Shown: positions 54,607-63,065, numbered from the stretch's first letter. The stretch: 64,000 bases of DNA from Streptomyces sp. SID8352 (GCF_009862265.1 NZ_WWGX01000001.1:1-64000), one strand, 5' to 3'. Made by a program: numbers and translations. Notes: generated from the sequence alone by a model not told the origin.

Positions 54607-55977
54607 GTGGACAACACCCATCCGCTCTGGCGTTCCGCGGCTATGCGTGACGCGCTCGCCCGCCGCGATGCCGGCGCGATCGTCCGGTTGGCCCGCCGTG
54701 CGGCCGACGTCACGCTCGCCGAACTGGGCAGCCAGGTCGGGTATACCGCCGCATCCCTGTCCCGGATGGAACGCGGCAAACAGCCCATGCGCGACGTGCT
54801 GATACTCCAGAAGCTCGCAGTCTGCCTCGACATCCCTCCGCACCTGCTCGGCCTCGCGCCGCAACAGCAGCGAGCCGCCTCGGACGGAACCGACGGCACT
54901 AGGGTGGGTGGGCACACCCTGTTCGGCGAAGAGGGAGACGACGCGGTGCGACGCCGAAAGCTCCTGGCAGGACTGGCCGGAGCCACCACCGGCGCGGTCC
55001 TCGGACCGCCGGCCGCCGCCCATGCCCCGGCACAGCCAAGCCTGTCCGGCCTGGAAGACCTCCTACTCCACCGGCAGCCTGTCCGTCTGGTCAGCACGGA
55101 CCCCACTCCGTCAGCCGTCACCGCAGCGGTCAGCGCCTCCCGAGCCGACTTCAGCGCCTGCCGCTACGACACCCTCGCCCGCGCACTCCCGGCCCGGATC
55201 GCCCTCGCCCAAGCCCTCAGCGCCCATGGGCCCTCGGAGCAGGCGGCGACCGCAGTCTCCGAGCTCTACACCACCGCAACCCGGCTCTGCATCAAGCTCG
55301 GTGAGGACGGCCTGGCCGCCGTCACCGCCGACCGCGCCCTCACCGCGGCCCTCGGCGGCGCCGACGCCCTCACCGTCGCCGAAGCCCACCGCATGGTCTC
55401 CTCCGCCTGGCGCCGCCAGGGGCACCACGTACGCGCCACCGACGTCGCCATCACCGCCGCCCAGCAACTGACCGCCGACCGCACCACCGACATCACCGAA
55501 CGGCTCTCCGTCCAGGGCAACCTGTACGCCACCGCCGCCTACACCGCGGCGAAGCAGGGCGACCGACACACCGCACACATCCTCATCGCCGAAGCCGAAG
55601 CCACCGCCGGGCAACTCGGCCACGACGCACTGCTGCGCGGCACCATCTTCGGCCCCGGCCAAGTCCTCCTCCACCAGATCTCGATCAGCCATCTGCTCGG
55701 CGACGCGGGCCAGGCCATCGAGCACGCCCGCCGCATCGATCCCGCCGCTCTGCCCACCACCGAGCGCCAGGCCCGCTACTGGATCGACGTCGCCCGCGCT
55801 TTCGACCAGTGGGGCAAACCCGACCGCTGTTACCGTGCTCTTCTGGCCGCCGAGCAAGCTGCACCGCAGGAGGTCCGCCGCGGTTCGGTCCGGACCATGG
55901 CGGCCAACCTCATGCGGCACGATCGCGCCCTCCCTGGGGTACGGGCGTTCGCCCACCGGGTCGGTGCCCTCGCATAG
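54607..55977 (+). CDS. XRE-family regulator with a TPR-like C-terminal region
   Basis: This 456-residue regulator has a helix-turn-helix (IVRLARRAADVTLAELGSQV, then TAASLSRMERGKQPM; residues 20-62). A segment of Arg-rich RRRKLLAGLAG with a hydrophobic run (about 115-135) looks like a Tat-type motif placed inside the protein, a known oddity of this Streptomyces subfamily. The remainder (about 150-450) is helical and TPR-like (AEAHRMVSSAWRRQGHHVR, TERQARYWIDVARAF) and probably senses a peptide or small molecule. GTG at 54607 follows AGGAGGTGA. It is divergent from the 78-residue protein and SDR genes and likely controls them. Confidence 0.88.
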   Translation: MDNTHPLWRSAAMRDALARRDAGAIVRLARRAADVTLAELGSQVGYTAASLSRMERGKQPMRDVLILQKLAVCLDIPPHLLGLAPQQQRAASDGTDGTRVGGHTLFGEEGDDAVRRRKLLAGLAGATTGAVLGPPAAAHAPAQPSLSGLEDLLLHRQPVRLVSTDPTPSAVTAAVSASRADFSACRYDTLARALPARIALAQALSAHGPSEQAATAVSELYTTATRLCIKLGEDGLAAVTADRALTAALGGADALTVAEAHRMVSSAWRRQGHHVRATDVAITAAQQLTADRTTDITERLSVQGNLYATAAYTAAKQGDRHTAHILIAEAEATAGQLGHDALLRGTIFGPGQVLLHQISISHLLGDAGQAIEHARRIDPAALPTTERQARYWIDVARAFDQWGKPDRCYRALLAAEQAAPQEVRRGSVRTMAANLMRHDRALPGVRAFAHRVGALA

Positions 55978-56044
55978 CCGTCCGGGGACGCGTGTGCCGT
56001 CAAGGCTTCGATCCGGCGGCCCGTTCCGGGAGGCGCCCCGGCGC

Positions 56045-56608
56045 TCAGCCCATCGGCTCGACGTCGACGCGCACCGGGGTCCCCCACACGCGCAGCACCT
56101 CGTAGTCGGTGAACTCGTGCACCAGCCGGTACGCCATCGCCGCGCGCGGCCCCCGGCGCTGCGCCGCGAGGTACAGCTCGGCCTCGCGGCGGTCCCGCCG
56201 GGGTGTGCCGCACAGCTGCCACACCTGACCGTTCCACGCCTCCGGCAGCCAGCGCTGCTGGGGCTGCGGACGGTCCCCGCGCACCCCGTAGCGGGACTGC
56301 ACCGGCTCGGTGGCGCGGACCGGGAGGGGGCCGCCGTTGTACTCGTCGCGGCGGGCGGCGCGGCGCCGGGTCTCGCAGAGCAGGCACAGGTCGGGGGCTG
56401 CCGAGTCGACCGGCCCGTTGGGGTGGTCGAGGCAGCGGGTGGTGGGGGCCGCCGCGGCGACGCTCTCCTCCAACTGGTCCAGCGCGCGCCTCAGGTCCGC
56501 CCTGACCTCGTGCAGCTTGGCGTCGGGGGTGTCGGCGGCCAGGGCCTCGCCGTGCTCACCGAGGAGGCGCAGGGCGCGGCCCAGGGCGGTCCGCTGGGCG
56601 TGGTTCAT
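56045..56608 (-). CDS. Conserved hypothetical protein with a CxxC motif
   Basis: This 187-residue soluble protein has an N-terminal helical region (ALRLLGEHGEALA, LHEVRADLRRALDQLEES), a possible metal-binding pair of cysteines in CLDHPNGP and LCLLCETRR, and a C-terminal beta-rich part with LPEAWNGQVWQLCGTPRRDR. I know no function. It lies 35 bp upstream of nothing on its own strand except murQ, which precedes it by 36 bp, so murQ and this gene may share a transcript. Confidence 0.75.
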   Translation of the reverse strand: MNHAQRTALGRALRLLGEHGEALAADTPDAKLHEVRADLRRALDQLEESVAAAAPTTRCLDHPNGPVDSAAPDLCLLCETRRRAARRDEYNGGPLPVRATEPVQSRYGVRGDRPQPQQRWLPEAWNGQVWQLCGTPRRDRREAELYLAAQRRGPRAAMAYRLVHEFTDYEVLRVWGTPVRVDVEPMG

Positions 56609-56643
56609 GTCCCTCAGGGTCGCACACGGCGGGGCCCCGCACC

Positions 56644-57594
56644 TCAGCCGTGCGCCGCCGCCAGGGCGGAGCGCAGCCGGCCCCGGGAGTCCTCCAGGAG
56701 GCGGGCGGCGGTGGCGGCGTCCACGTCGGCCAGCAGGGCGAGTATGGCGTGCTTGACCTCGCCGTCGGCGGCGTCCAGGGCGCGTTCGATGTCGTCGTCT
56801 GCCGCGCCGGTGGCGAGGGCGACGATGCGGTGGGAGCGGGCGCGCAGCTTCTCGTTGGAGGCGCGGACGTCGACCATCAGGTTCCCGTAGGTCTTGCCCA
56901 GCCGGACCATGGTGATCGTCGACAGCATGTTGAGGACGAGCTTCTGCGCCGTGCCGGACTTGAGCCGGGTGGAGCCGGTGATCAGCTCGGGGCCGACGAC
57001 CACCTCGATGCCGTGGTCGGCGGCGGCGGCCAGCTCGCTGCCGGAGTTGCAGGCCAGGCCGACGGTGAGGGCGCCGAGCGACCGGGCGTACCGGACGGCG
57101 CCGACGGCGTAGGGGGTGCGGCCGGAGGCGGAGACGCCGACCACGGTGTCGTCGGCGGTCAGGGCGAGGGCGTCCAGGTCGGCGCGGGCCAGCTCGGGGG
57201 AGTCCTCGGCGCCCTCGACGGAGGTGACCACGGCCTCGGGGCCGCCCGCGATCAGGCCGACGACCTGGCCGGGGGCGGTGTTGAAGGTCGGCGGGCACTC
57301 GGAGGCGTCGAGCACGCCGAGCCGCCCGGCGGTGCCGGCGCCCGCGTAGACGAGCCGTCCGCCGCGGGACATCCGGGCGGCGACGGCGTCGACGGCGGCG
57401 GCGATTTCGGGCAGCCGCGCGGCCACGGCCGCGGGCACGGCGGTGTCCTCGCCGTTCATCAGCCGGGCGATCTCCAGCGTCGGCATCCGGTCGATCTCGG
57501 CCAGCTCGGGGCGGAACGCCTCGGTGGTGAGCGTCTCCAGCTGGTCGCGCAGGCCGGGATGCGGGTGGCGGGGGGTGCGGGAGGTGGAGGTCAT
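56644..57594 (-). CDS. murQ: N-acetylmuramic acid 6-phosphate etherase
   Basis: This 316-residue SIS-domain enzyme cleaves the lactyl ether of MurNAc-6-phosphate to give GlcNAc-6-phosphate and lactate in cell-wall recycling. It starts RDQLETLTTEAFRPELAEID and shows VYAGAGTAGRLGVLDASECP, a substrate site at VVGVSASGRTPYAVGAV and TGSTRLKSGTAQKLVLNMLS. Its product is the NagA substrate, tying it to the DasR amino-sugar system. The RpiR gene lies upstream on the same strand, beyond a hairpin. Confidence 0.95.
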   Translation of the reverse strand: MTSTSRTPRHPHPGLRDQLETLTTEAFRPELAEIDRMPTLEIARLMNGEDTAVPAAVAARLPEIAAAVDAVAARMSRGGRLVYAGAGTAGRLGVLDASECPPTFNTAPGQVVGLIAGGPEAVVTSVEGAEDSPELARADLDALALTADDTVVGVSASGRTPYAVGAVRYARSLGALTVGLACNSGSELAAAADHGIEVVVGPELITGSTRLKSGTAQKLVLNMLSTITMVRLGKTYGNLMVDVRASNEKLRARSHRIVALATGAADDDIERALDAADGEVKHAILALLADVDAATAARLLEDSRGRLRSALAAAHG

Positions 57595-57750
57595 ACGGGG
57601 TGGCTCTCTCCGTGCGGTGCGGTGCGGTGCGAGGTGGAGCGGTGCTGTGCGAGGTGGTGCGGCGGGACGGGTCCCCCCGGTTCCGTCGTCACGTTCCCCC
57701 GTTCATCCGGAGGGCGGGCCGCCGGCGGACGGGAGGTGACGGCGGGGCCC

Positions 57751-57820
57751 AGGGTCTTTCGTTTGGACGAGGTGCGGCGCCAGGGCCCGCGAGCCCGGCA
57801 TGATCCAAACGAGAGGCCCT
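57751..57820. repeat. Long hairpin overlapping the rpiR stop codon
   Basis: AGGGTCTTTCGTTTGGA (57751-57767) pairs with 57804-57820 over 17 bp with two G-T type differences, and the 36-nt centre contains GGGCCCGCGAGCCC. The right arm covers most of the rpiR stop codon. It could act as a terminator after rpiR. Sequences very like the arms recur in Streptomyces intergenic regions, as I recall, suggesting a dispersed element. Confidence 0.65.
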
Positions 57821-58778
57821 AGCGGCCGGTGCCGCCGCGGGGGGCGTGGCGGTGGGCCAGGGCCTCGTAGGAGGCGGACAGGGCCGGGCCCGCCGTGTCG
57901 TAGGTGCGCTGGGCGACACCCACGAACAGGCAGTCCACGACCAGGAGCTGACTGGTCCGGGAGGACATCGCGGCGGGCCGCAGCTCGCTCTCCCGTGCGG
58001 TCGAGGTGGTCAGTACGTGGTCGGCGTACTGCGTGACCGGGCCGTCGGGGCGGCCGGTGACGGCGATGGTGGTCGCGCCGCGCTCGAAGGCGACCCGGAG
58101 CGGCTCGATCACGTCGCCCGTCGACCCGGAGTGGGTGATGGCGAGCGCGACGTCCCCGGCGCGGAGCTGCACGGCGTTGGTGACGGCGAGGTGCGGGTCG
58201 CCGGGGGAGTGCGCCAGCAGCCCGATGCGCAGCAGCTTCTGGGTGAGGTCCTGGGCGACCAGCCCGGAGGCGCCGATCCCGTAGGCGTCGATGCGGCGGG
58301 CGGTGGCGAGCGCGGTGACGGCGGCGCCGAGCTGCGCGGTGTCCAGCCCGGCGGCCGTGTCGGCGAGGGTCTGCTGCTCGTCGTGGGCGAGCTTGGCGAC
58401 GACGTCGGCGATCGGGTCGTCGACGGCGATGTCGGTGGTGATGGCGGGCGCGCGGCCGGACTGCTGCTGGGCGGCGAGCCCGGCCAGCGCCAGGCGCAGG
58501 TCCCGGTAGCCCGGGTAGCCGAGCAGGCGGGCGGTGCGCACCACGGTCGCCTCGCTGGTGCCGGTCAGCTCCGCGAGGCCGGTGACCGTGAGGGCGGCGC
58601 AGCCCGCCGGGTCCTGGGCGACGGCCTCCGCGACGCGCTGCATGGAACGGGTCATCGACGGCGTCAGCGTGCGCACCTTGGCGGCGAGGGCGGCGGGAGC
58701 CGGGAGGGTGGCCCGGGAACCGCCGGGAACGGTGGCCGCGGCCGGTGGGGCGAAACTTTCCTTCAGGTCATCGGTCAC
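57819..58778 (-). CDS. RpiR-family regulator (SIS domain)
   Basis: This 319-residue regulator has an N-terminal winged helix (residues 35-105, LTVTGLAELTGTSEATVVRT) and a SIS sugar-isomerase-like domain (about 125-300; YGIGASGLVAQDLTQKLLRI, THSGSTGDVIEPL) that should bind a sugar phosphate. Placed upstream of murQ, it probably senses MurNAc-6-phosphate or GlcNAc-6-phosphate, like MurR in E. coli. GTG at 58778 opens with TDDLKES, and a TGAAA/TTTC palindrome overlaps its promoter, so it likely controls itself. Confidence 0.9.
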   Translation of the reverse strand: MTDDLKESFAPPAAATVPGGSRATLPAPAALAAKVRTLTPSMTRSMQRVAEAVAQDPAGCAALTVTGLAELTGTSEATVVRTARLLGYPGYRDLRLALAGLAAQQQSGRAPAITTDIAVDDPIADVVAKLAHDEQQTLADTAAGLDTAQLGAAVTALATARRIDAYGIGASGLVAQDLTQKLLRIGLLAHSPGDPHLAVTNAVQLRAGDVALAITHSGSTGDVIEPLRVAFERGATTIAVTGRPDGPVTQYADHVLTTSTARESELRPAAMSSRTSQLLVVDCLFVGVAQRTYDTAGPALSASYEALAHRHAPRGGTGR

Positions 58779-58781
58779 TAA

Positions 58782-58796
58782 TGAAAGATATTTTCG
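58782..58796. promoter_or_regulatory. RpiR-type operator upstream of its gene
   Basis: TGAAAGATATTTTCG (58782-58796) is an imperfect TGAAA-N5-TTTCR palindrome 4 bp from the rpiR start codon, in a strikingly A/T-rich patch for this genome. A similar GAAACTTTC lies just inside the gene near 58752-58760. It fits autoregulation. Confidence 0.6.
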
Positions 58797-58832
58797 TTAT
58801 GGTGCCGGGTCAAGAGTGCGCACAATGGAGGC

Positions 58833-59216
58833 ATGGACCCGATCAGCCCCCTGGAACAGGCGCTGCACGCCGCCCGCGCCCTCGTCCTGGCCGATCTGGT
58901 CGCGGGACGGGTGGCGGAGGCGGACGTCGTCTCGCTGGTCGAGGCGGCCGTCGCCGGGCGCCGCTGGTGGGTCGAGCAGTGGCCGGAGGGCGCCGGGTTC
59001 GTGGCCGGACTGGTCGCCCAGGACGTGCAGGACGCCCTGCTTGAGCGGTACGGCCGCTGGCCGCTCTGCCCGGTCTGCGGTTCCGGCGACCCGCACGCCC
59101 TGGAGGTGGAGCCCGAGCTGGGCCCGGACCCGCGCTGGGTGTGCCACCGGGCCGGTGTCGTCGTCGCCCCCGTCGGCTCGCTGGGCGCCGCCCTCGGCGG
59201 CCCCCCGCCGTCGTAG
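58833..59216 (+). CDS. Conserved hypothetical protein with CxxC
   Basis: This 127-residue protein has a helical N-terminal half (EQALHAARALVLADLVAG, WWVEQWPEGAGF) and a small zinc-ribbon-like end with Cys in LCPVCGSGDPH and VCHRAG. No signal peptide or membrane segment is seen. It is 9 bp ahead of the DUF4031 gene, divergent from rpiR, so the two are probably one operon. The function is unknown. Confidence 0.78.
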   Translation: MDPISPLEQALHAARALVLADLVAGRVAEADVVSLVEAAVAGRRWWVEQWPEGAGFVAGLVAQDVQDALLERYGRWPLCPVCGSGDPHALEVEPELGPDPRWVCHRAGVVVAPVGSLGAALGGPPPS

Positions 59217-59225
59217 GGGGTCCCG

Positions 59226-59684
59226 GTGGCGCTCTACATCGATCCGCCGACCTGGCCGGGGCACGGCCGCCTCTGGTCGCACCTCGTCAGCGACGTCTCC
59301 TACGCCGAGCTGCACCTGTTCGCGGCGGCCCTCGGCGTGCCGCGCCGCGCCTTCGAGCGCGACCACTACGACCTGCCCGAGCGGCGCTACGCGGACGCGG
59401 TCGCCGCCGGGGCCCTCCAGGTGAGCAGCCGCGAGGTGGTGCGGCTGCTGCACGGGGCGGGGCTGCGGCGGCGCAAGGGCGCGCCGGGGGCGGCGGGGCC
59501 GCCGGGCCGGGTACGGTCCGGGCCGCCGGGCCCGGTGCCGTCGGGGACGCCGGGTGGTCCCGTGCTCCCGTCGGCGCGTCCGGCGCCGGGGCCTTCGGCG
59601 GGGCCTTGGGCGGTCCCGGGCGGTCCGTACCCGTGGCCCCCGCCGGGCGGCGCGTGTCCGCCGGATCAGCCGGGGAGTTCGTAG
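59226..59684 (+). CDS. DUF4031 domain protein
   Basis: The first 85 residues form a DUF4031 domain: YIDPPTWPGHGRLWSHLVSD, SYAELHLFAAALGVPRR, FERDHYDLPERRY. DUF4031 proteins are short actinobacterial and proteobacterial proteins of unknown function, often beside nucleotide-metabolism genes. Here a Gly/Pro-rich tail of about 65 residues follows (PPGPVPSGTPGG), which is not part of the domain and probably results from the GC-rich local sequence. GTG at 59226. The end overlaps the convergent gene at 59666 by 19 bp. Confidence 0.85.
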   Translation: MALYIDPPTWPGHGRLWSHLVSDVSYAELHLFAAALGVPRRAFERDHYDLPERRYADAVAAGALQVSSREVVRLLHGAGLRRRKGAPGAAGPPGRVRSGPPGPVPSGTPGGPVLPSARPAPGPSAGPWAVPGGPYPWPPPGGACPPDQPGSS

Positions 59685-60811
59685 ACCAGCAGGCCCGTCT
59701 CCTCCTCGCGCCGGGTCAGGACGTATCCGGCGCGGGTGAGGACGGCCTGCGAGGCGGTGTTGCCCGGCTCGGTCATCGCCAGCAGGCGGGTGCCGCCCTC
59801 CCGGGCCGGCGGCCACGCCGACAGCGCGCGCAGCGCCTCGGTGGCGTACCCCCGGCCCCGGCCGTCCACGGCGAGGTCGTAGCCGATTTCGGCGCGGTTC
59901 TCCCCGTTCGGCGGGCCGTGGAAGCCGATGGCGCCGACCGCGCGCCCGTCCTCGGCGCGGACCAGGACGAAGACGCCCCACTCGGGTCGGTGGGCCCCCG
60001 CCTCGTACGCCGTGACCAGCATCCGCGAGGCGTCCCGGGTGCCCTGGAACGGCCCGCTCGCCACCCAGTCGAAGCCGCCGTCGCCGCCCGTGGCGAGGTC
60101 GAGGGCGGCGGCGGGGGTGAGGCCGTGGAGGCGGAGGCGCCCGGCGGGGAGGACGAGGTTGTTGCGCCACTCCCAGACGGCGGGCCGGGTCCGGCCGGGC
60201 AGCTCGCCGCGGCCGGTGGCCCACAGCAGCGTGCTCAGGGGGTCCGGGCCGGGCGGCACGTGCGGGAAGATCCGGGTCAGCGCGTACGCGCACAGCTCGG
60301 CGGACGGCTCGTGGACCAGTCCCAGGCCCGTCGCGATGTCATGGGTGTGCGCCAGCACCTCGGTGACGCCCATGGCCGCGAACCCCTCGCGGCCCGCGCT
60401 CCGGTGGGGGTGGGGGTGGAAGGCGCGGGCGTCGGCCGGTGCGGTGGCCGCGGCGGCGGCCAGCAGCGCCCCGGCGGTCTCCAGGACGTGCAGGACGTCC
60501 GCGGGTCCGGTGCCCTCGTCAAGGGTGATCCCGAAGGGGACGCGGGCGTCGGCGGCCCGCACGGCGAGCCGCCCGGCGTAGGCGAAGAGGGTCTCGGCCA
60601 GGTGCTCCGCCGTGGTGCGGCAGCTCCACTCCGGGCCCGCCGCCGGTGTGCCGTCCCAGTCCCGGTCCACCGCGGTGCGCAGCAGCGCCACGGAGCCCGC
60701 GACGGCCTCCGTCACCCGCGCCGCGGCCAGCTCCCCGCCCCTGCTGCGGGCCGGGTCCCCGCCCGCGCCGTGCCCCGCGGCTCCGTCCGTGTCCCGCCCC
60801 GTCGTCACCAT
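59666..60811 (-). CDS. Maleylpyruvate isomerase-like domain fused to a GNAT acetyltransferase
   Basis: This 381-residue protein joins two domains that are usually separate. The N-terminal part (about 20-215) is an MDMPI/DinB-like helical bundle (RTAVDRDWDGTPAAGPEWSC, AEHLAETLFAYAGRLAV, VLAHTHDIATGLGL with metal-type His). The C-terminal part (about 225-378) is a GNAT domain with FVLVRAEDGRAVGAIGFHG, the acetyl-CoA loop GRGRGYATEALRAL, and TEPGNTASQAVLTRAGYVL. MDMPI-like proteins often bind metal and handle mycothiol conjugates; GNAT partners acetylate. The pair might act on one mycothiol-linked substrate, but this is inference. Confidence 0.85.
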   Translation of the reverse strand: MVTTGRDTDGAAGHGAGGDPARSRGGELAAARVTEAVAGSVALLRTAVDRDWDGTPAAGPEWSCRTTAEHLAETLFAYAGRLAVRAADARVPFGITLDEGTGPADVLHVLETAGALLAAAAATAPADARAFHPHPHRSAGREGFAAMGVTEVLAHTHDIATGLGLVHEPSAELCAYALTRIFPHVPPGPDPLSTLLWATGRGELPGRTRPAVWEWRNNLVLPAGRLRLHGLTPAAALDLATGGDGGFDWVASGPFQGTRDASRMLVTAYEAGAHRPEWGVFVLVRAEDGRAVGAIGFHGPPNGENRAEIGYDLAVDGRGRGYATEALRALSAWPPAREGGTRLLAMTEPGNTASQAVLTRAGYVLTRREEETGLLVYELPG

Positions 60812-60821
60812 GGCCGGGAGG

Positions 60822-61484
60822 CTACGGGGCGGACGCGTCCCCGGGCGAGAGGATTTCCAGTTCGGCGGCGAGGTTGTAGCGGGCGGTGGCCTCCCAGGCG
60901 TCCCGGCCCCGGGGGGTGTGGAACAGCCGGGGCAGGGCGAGGAGGCGGCGCAGGACGTCGGACCGCCCGGCGCGGAAGGCGTCGGGGGGCACGAAGTGGT
61001 ACTCCTCGCGGACGGCCGCCGTGTACGCGGCGTACGCCGAGGGCGGCGAACCCAGAACGGCCAGGTCCGCGTCGCACAGCACCTGTCCGTCGCGGTCGTC
61101 GCCGGCCGGGTCGTGAGTGGCGGTGAGCAGCACCAGCCGGGCCACCTCGGCGGTCCGCCCCGCCCCCGCCCCGGCCTCGGTCAGCGCCCGCCGGGCGAGC
61201 CGCGCCGAGCGCTCCTCGTTCCCGGACAGCTCCGGCCGGTACACGGCGTCGTGGAACCAGGCGGCCAGCCGTACGGTGTCGGGGTCCGCGGCGTACTCGG
61301 CGAGGGCGTCCACGTGGTCGAGGACGGCGGTCAGGTGCGCGGTCGTGTGGTAGCGCCGCTGCGGTTCGCCCCATCGTCGCAGCAGGTCCTCGGCGTACGG
61401 CTCGGCCGCGGGTCCCGCCCCGGGCCCCCGCACGGCGTCCAGCACCCTGACGAACCGCCCCCGCAGGGCGTCGGCGTCGGTCAT
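60822..61484 (-). CDS. HD-domain metal-dependent phosphohydrolase
   Basis: This 220-residue protein has a conserved HD pair: RRYHTTAHLTAVLDHV (first His), LAAWFHDAVYRP (HD) and TATHDPAGDDRDGQVLCDADL (further metal ligands). This His/Asp pattern defines HD phosphohydrolases, here of the small actinobacterial branch annotated only as predicted metal-dependent hydrolases. The substrate is unknown; nucleotides are common. The gene ends 10 bp upstream of the next gene's start region and is on the same strand as the MDMPI-GNAT gene. Confidence 0.85.
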   Translation of the reverse strand: MTDADALRGRFVRVLDAVRGPGAGPAAEPYAEDLLRRWGEPQRRYHTTAHLTAVLDHVDALAEYAADPDTVRLAAWFHDAVYRPELSGNEERSARLARRALTEAGAGAGRTAEVARLVLLTATHDPAGDDRDGQVLCDADLAVLGSPPSAYAAYTAAVREEYHFVPPDAFRAGRSDVLRRLLALPRLFHTPRGRDAWEATARYNLAAELEILSPGDASAP

Positions 61485-61600
61485 GGGCCCATTCTGGCGC
61501 CCGGGGGACGCCCGCACATCCCGGCGGGGGCCTCCGGCGGACGTGCGGCTCCGGCGGACGCGCGGCTCGGGCGGGGCCGTCCGCCGGGGGCTCGTCCGCC

Positions 61601-61660
61601 GGGGGGACCGGCCGCCGGGGGGACCGGCCGCCGGGGGGACCGGCCGCCGGGGGGACCGGT
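61601..61660. repeat. 16-bp tandem repeat (about 3.7 copies)
   Basis: The unit GGGGGGACCGGCCGCC repeats without change from 61601 to 61660. The whole gap 61485-61945 is GC-rich, made of GGTCCGG- and CGGACG-type runs, with no gene. Confidence 0.85.
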
Positions 61661-61945
61661 CCCTCCGGCGGTGCGGGTTCCGAGGGTGCGGGGCCCGGTG
61701 GCCGGGGGCCCGGAGGTGCCGGTTCCGGACGGCCCCGATCCCGGCGGTGCCGCGGCCGGTGCCCCGGGCCCCGGGTTCCTCGGGCCCGCGCCTCTCGGGT
61801 CCGGCGTTCCTCGGGTCCGGCGTCCCCCGTCCCGCGCCGGAGCGGCGTCCTCCGGTCCGGCGCCCCCTCCGGTCCGCGCGTCCGTGACGGGGCGGGAGCG
61901 CGGGACCTCCCCGCGCGGGGCGCCCCCCGCCCCTACCGTGGCCGC

Positions 61946-62626
61946 ATGACGACTCCCGCTGATGTGCACGACGTACGCGATCCCGCCCTCCCCGGACGGC
62001 TCCTGGAGGCCGAACGGGACGAACTGCTCCCCCTGTTGCGCTCCCGCTCCGCGGACGACCTCGCGCTGCCGGTGGCGGCGTGCCCCGGCTGGACGGCGCG
62101 GGACCTGCTGGCGCACTGCGCGGCGGCGTTCACCCGGGTCCTGGAGGGGCGGCTGGAGAAGGGCGTGTTCACGGCGGAGTCCAACGAACGGGACATCGCC
62201 GAGCGGGCCGGCTGGGACGTCCCGCGCGTCCTCGACGAGTTGGAGCGCGGGATGACCGGGGTCGGTCCCCTGATCGCGCGGGCGGACGGGGTGCTGGACC
62301 TGCTCGCGCTGGGGGAGTGGGTGCACGCCGGTGATCTGCGCGAGACCTTCGGGGTGCCGGGGGCGTACGCGGGCGCGGGGCTGGTCCACGCCCTCCCGCT
62401 GCTCGCCCAGGTCACCCGCGTCCAGGACCATCTCCCGCTGCACGCCGACCTCGACGACACGGACGCCCCGCTGCGCCTCGGCGCCGCCCCGGGCGACCGG
62501 ACCCCGGCCCGCTACATCGGCCCGGCCCCGGTCCTGGTCCGCCTCTACGGCGGACGCGCGACGGCGCCCTCCGGCTACGAGCTGGCGGGGGCGACGGCGG
62601 AGGAGCTGAGCCTCTTCGGCTGGTGA
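61946..62626 (+). CDS. Maleylpyruvate isomerase-family (MDMPI/DinB-like) protein
   Basis: This 226-residue protein has the DinB/MDMPI fold: ERDELLPLLRSRSADDLALP, CPGWTARDLLAHCAAAFTRV (the metal His near residue 54) and LGEWVHAGDLRETFG with a second His. The C-terminal SCP-like part is present. Members include mycothiol-dependent isomerases, but most in Streptomyces are uncharacterised. It stands alone between two gene-free regions. The ATG has no clear ribosome-binding site, although the frame and start agree with the family. Confidence 0.85.
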   Translation: MTTPADVHDVRDPALPGRLLEAERDELLPLLRSRSADDLALPVAACPGWTARDLLAHCAAAFTRVLEGRLEKGVFTAESNERDIAERAGWDVPRVLDELERGMTGVGPLIARADGVLDLLALGEWVHAGDLRETFGVPGAYAGAGLVHALPLLAQVTRVQDHLPLHADLDDTDAPLRLGAAPGDRTPARYIGPAPVLVRLYGGRATAPSGYELAGATAEELSLFGW

Positions 62627-63018
62627 GGCACGGGCCCGGCGCGGGTGCGGGTGCGGGTGCGTGCCGGGCGCGGGTGCGGTGCGGTGCGGGTGCCGCGTGG
62701 TGCGGCGGGGCCGGGTGCGCGGCGCGGGCGCGGTGGCCGGGCCGGACCGGCACACGGATCGGCCACGGTCCGGACGGGGCCGGGCGACGGCCGGACGAGG
62801 TCCGGGTGACGGTCGGGCGAGGGGCGGGCGAGGGGCGGAAGCGGGTCCGGTGTGCCCCGGTTCCGCGTCCGGTGTGTCCCGGTCCCGTGCCCGGCCGTCG
62901 GCGGGGGCGGCGGCGCGGTGCCCGGGAGGGTGGCCGAAGGACGACGGAGGCGGTGGGAAACGGGGGCTGCGCGGTTTCCGAGGGGGCCCCTACGGGGCCT
63001 GTCGGGGTTTAGTCTTTG
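62627..63018. other. Gene-free region before cutC
   Basis: About 390 bp of GGTGCGG- and GCGGGTGC-type low-complexity sequence with no gene. It ends at the cutC promoter region, which is noticeably less GC-rich. Confidence 0.6.
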
Positions 63019-63034
63019 ATTGGACTAGACCTAT
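63019..63034. promoter_or_regulatory. DasR-like (dre) site upstream of cutC
   Basis: ATTGGACTAGACCTAT matches 12 of 16 positions of the dre consensus, including the central CTAGACC, and sits 32-47 bp upstream of the cutC ATG where it would overlap the promoter. Confidence 0.6.
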
Positions 63035-63065
63035 AGCAGCCCACGAAGCCGACGAATGGGGTCCC

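Noticed and set aside
51361..55977. Reading the 78-residue protein as an ATP-grasp RiPP (graspetide) precursor
   Set aside because: No ATP-grasp enzyme or methyltransferase lies nearby and the typical core motif is absent; only a vague Y-D-x-x-x-Q resemblance was seen.
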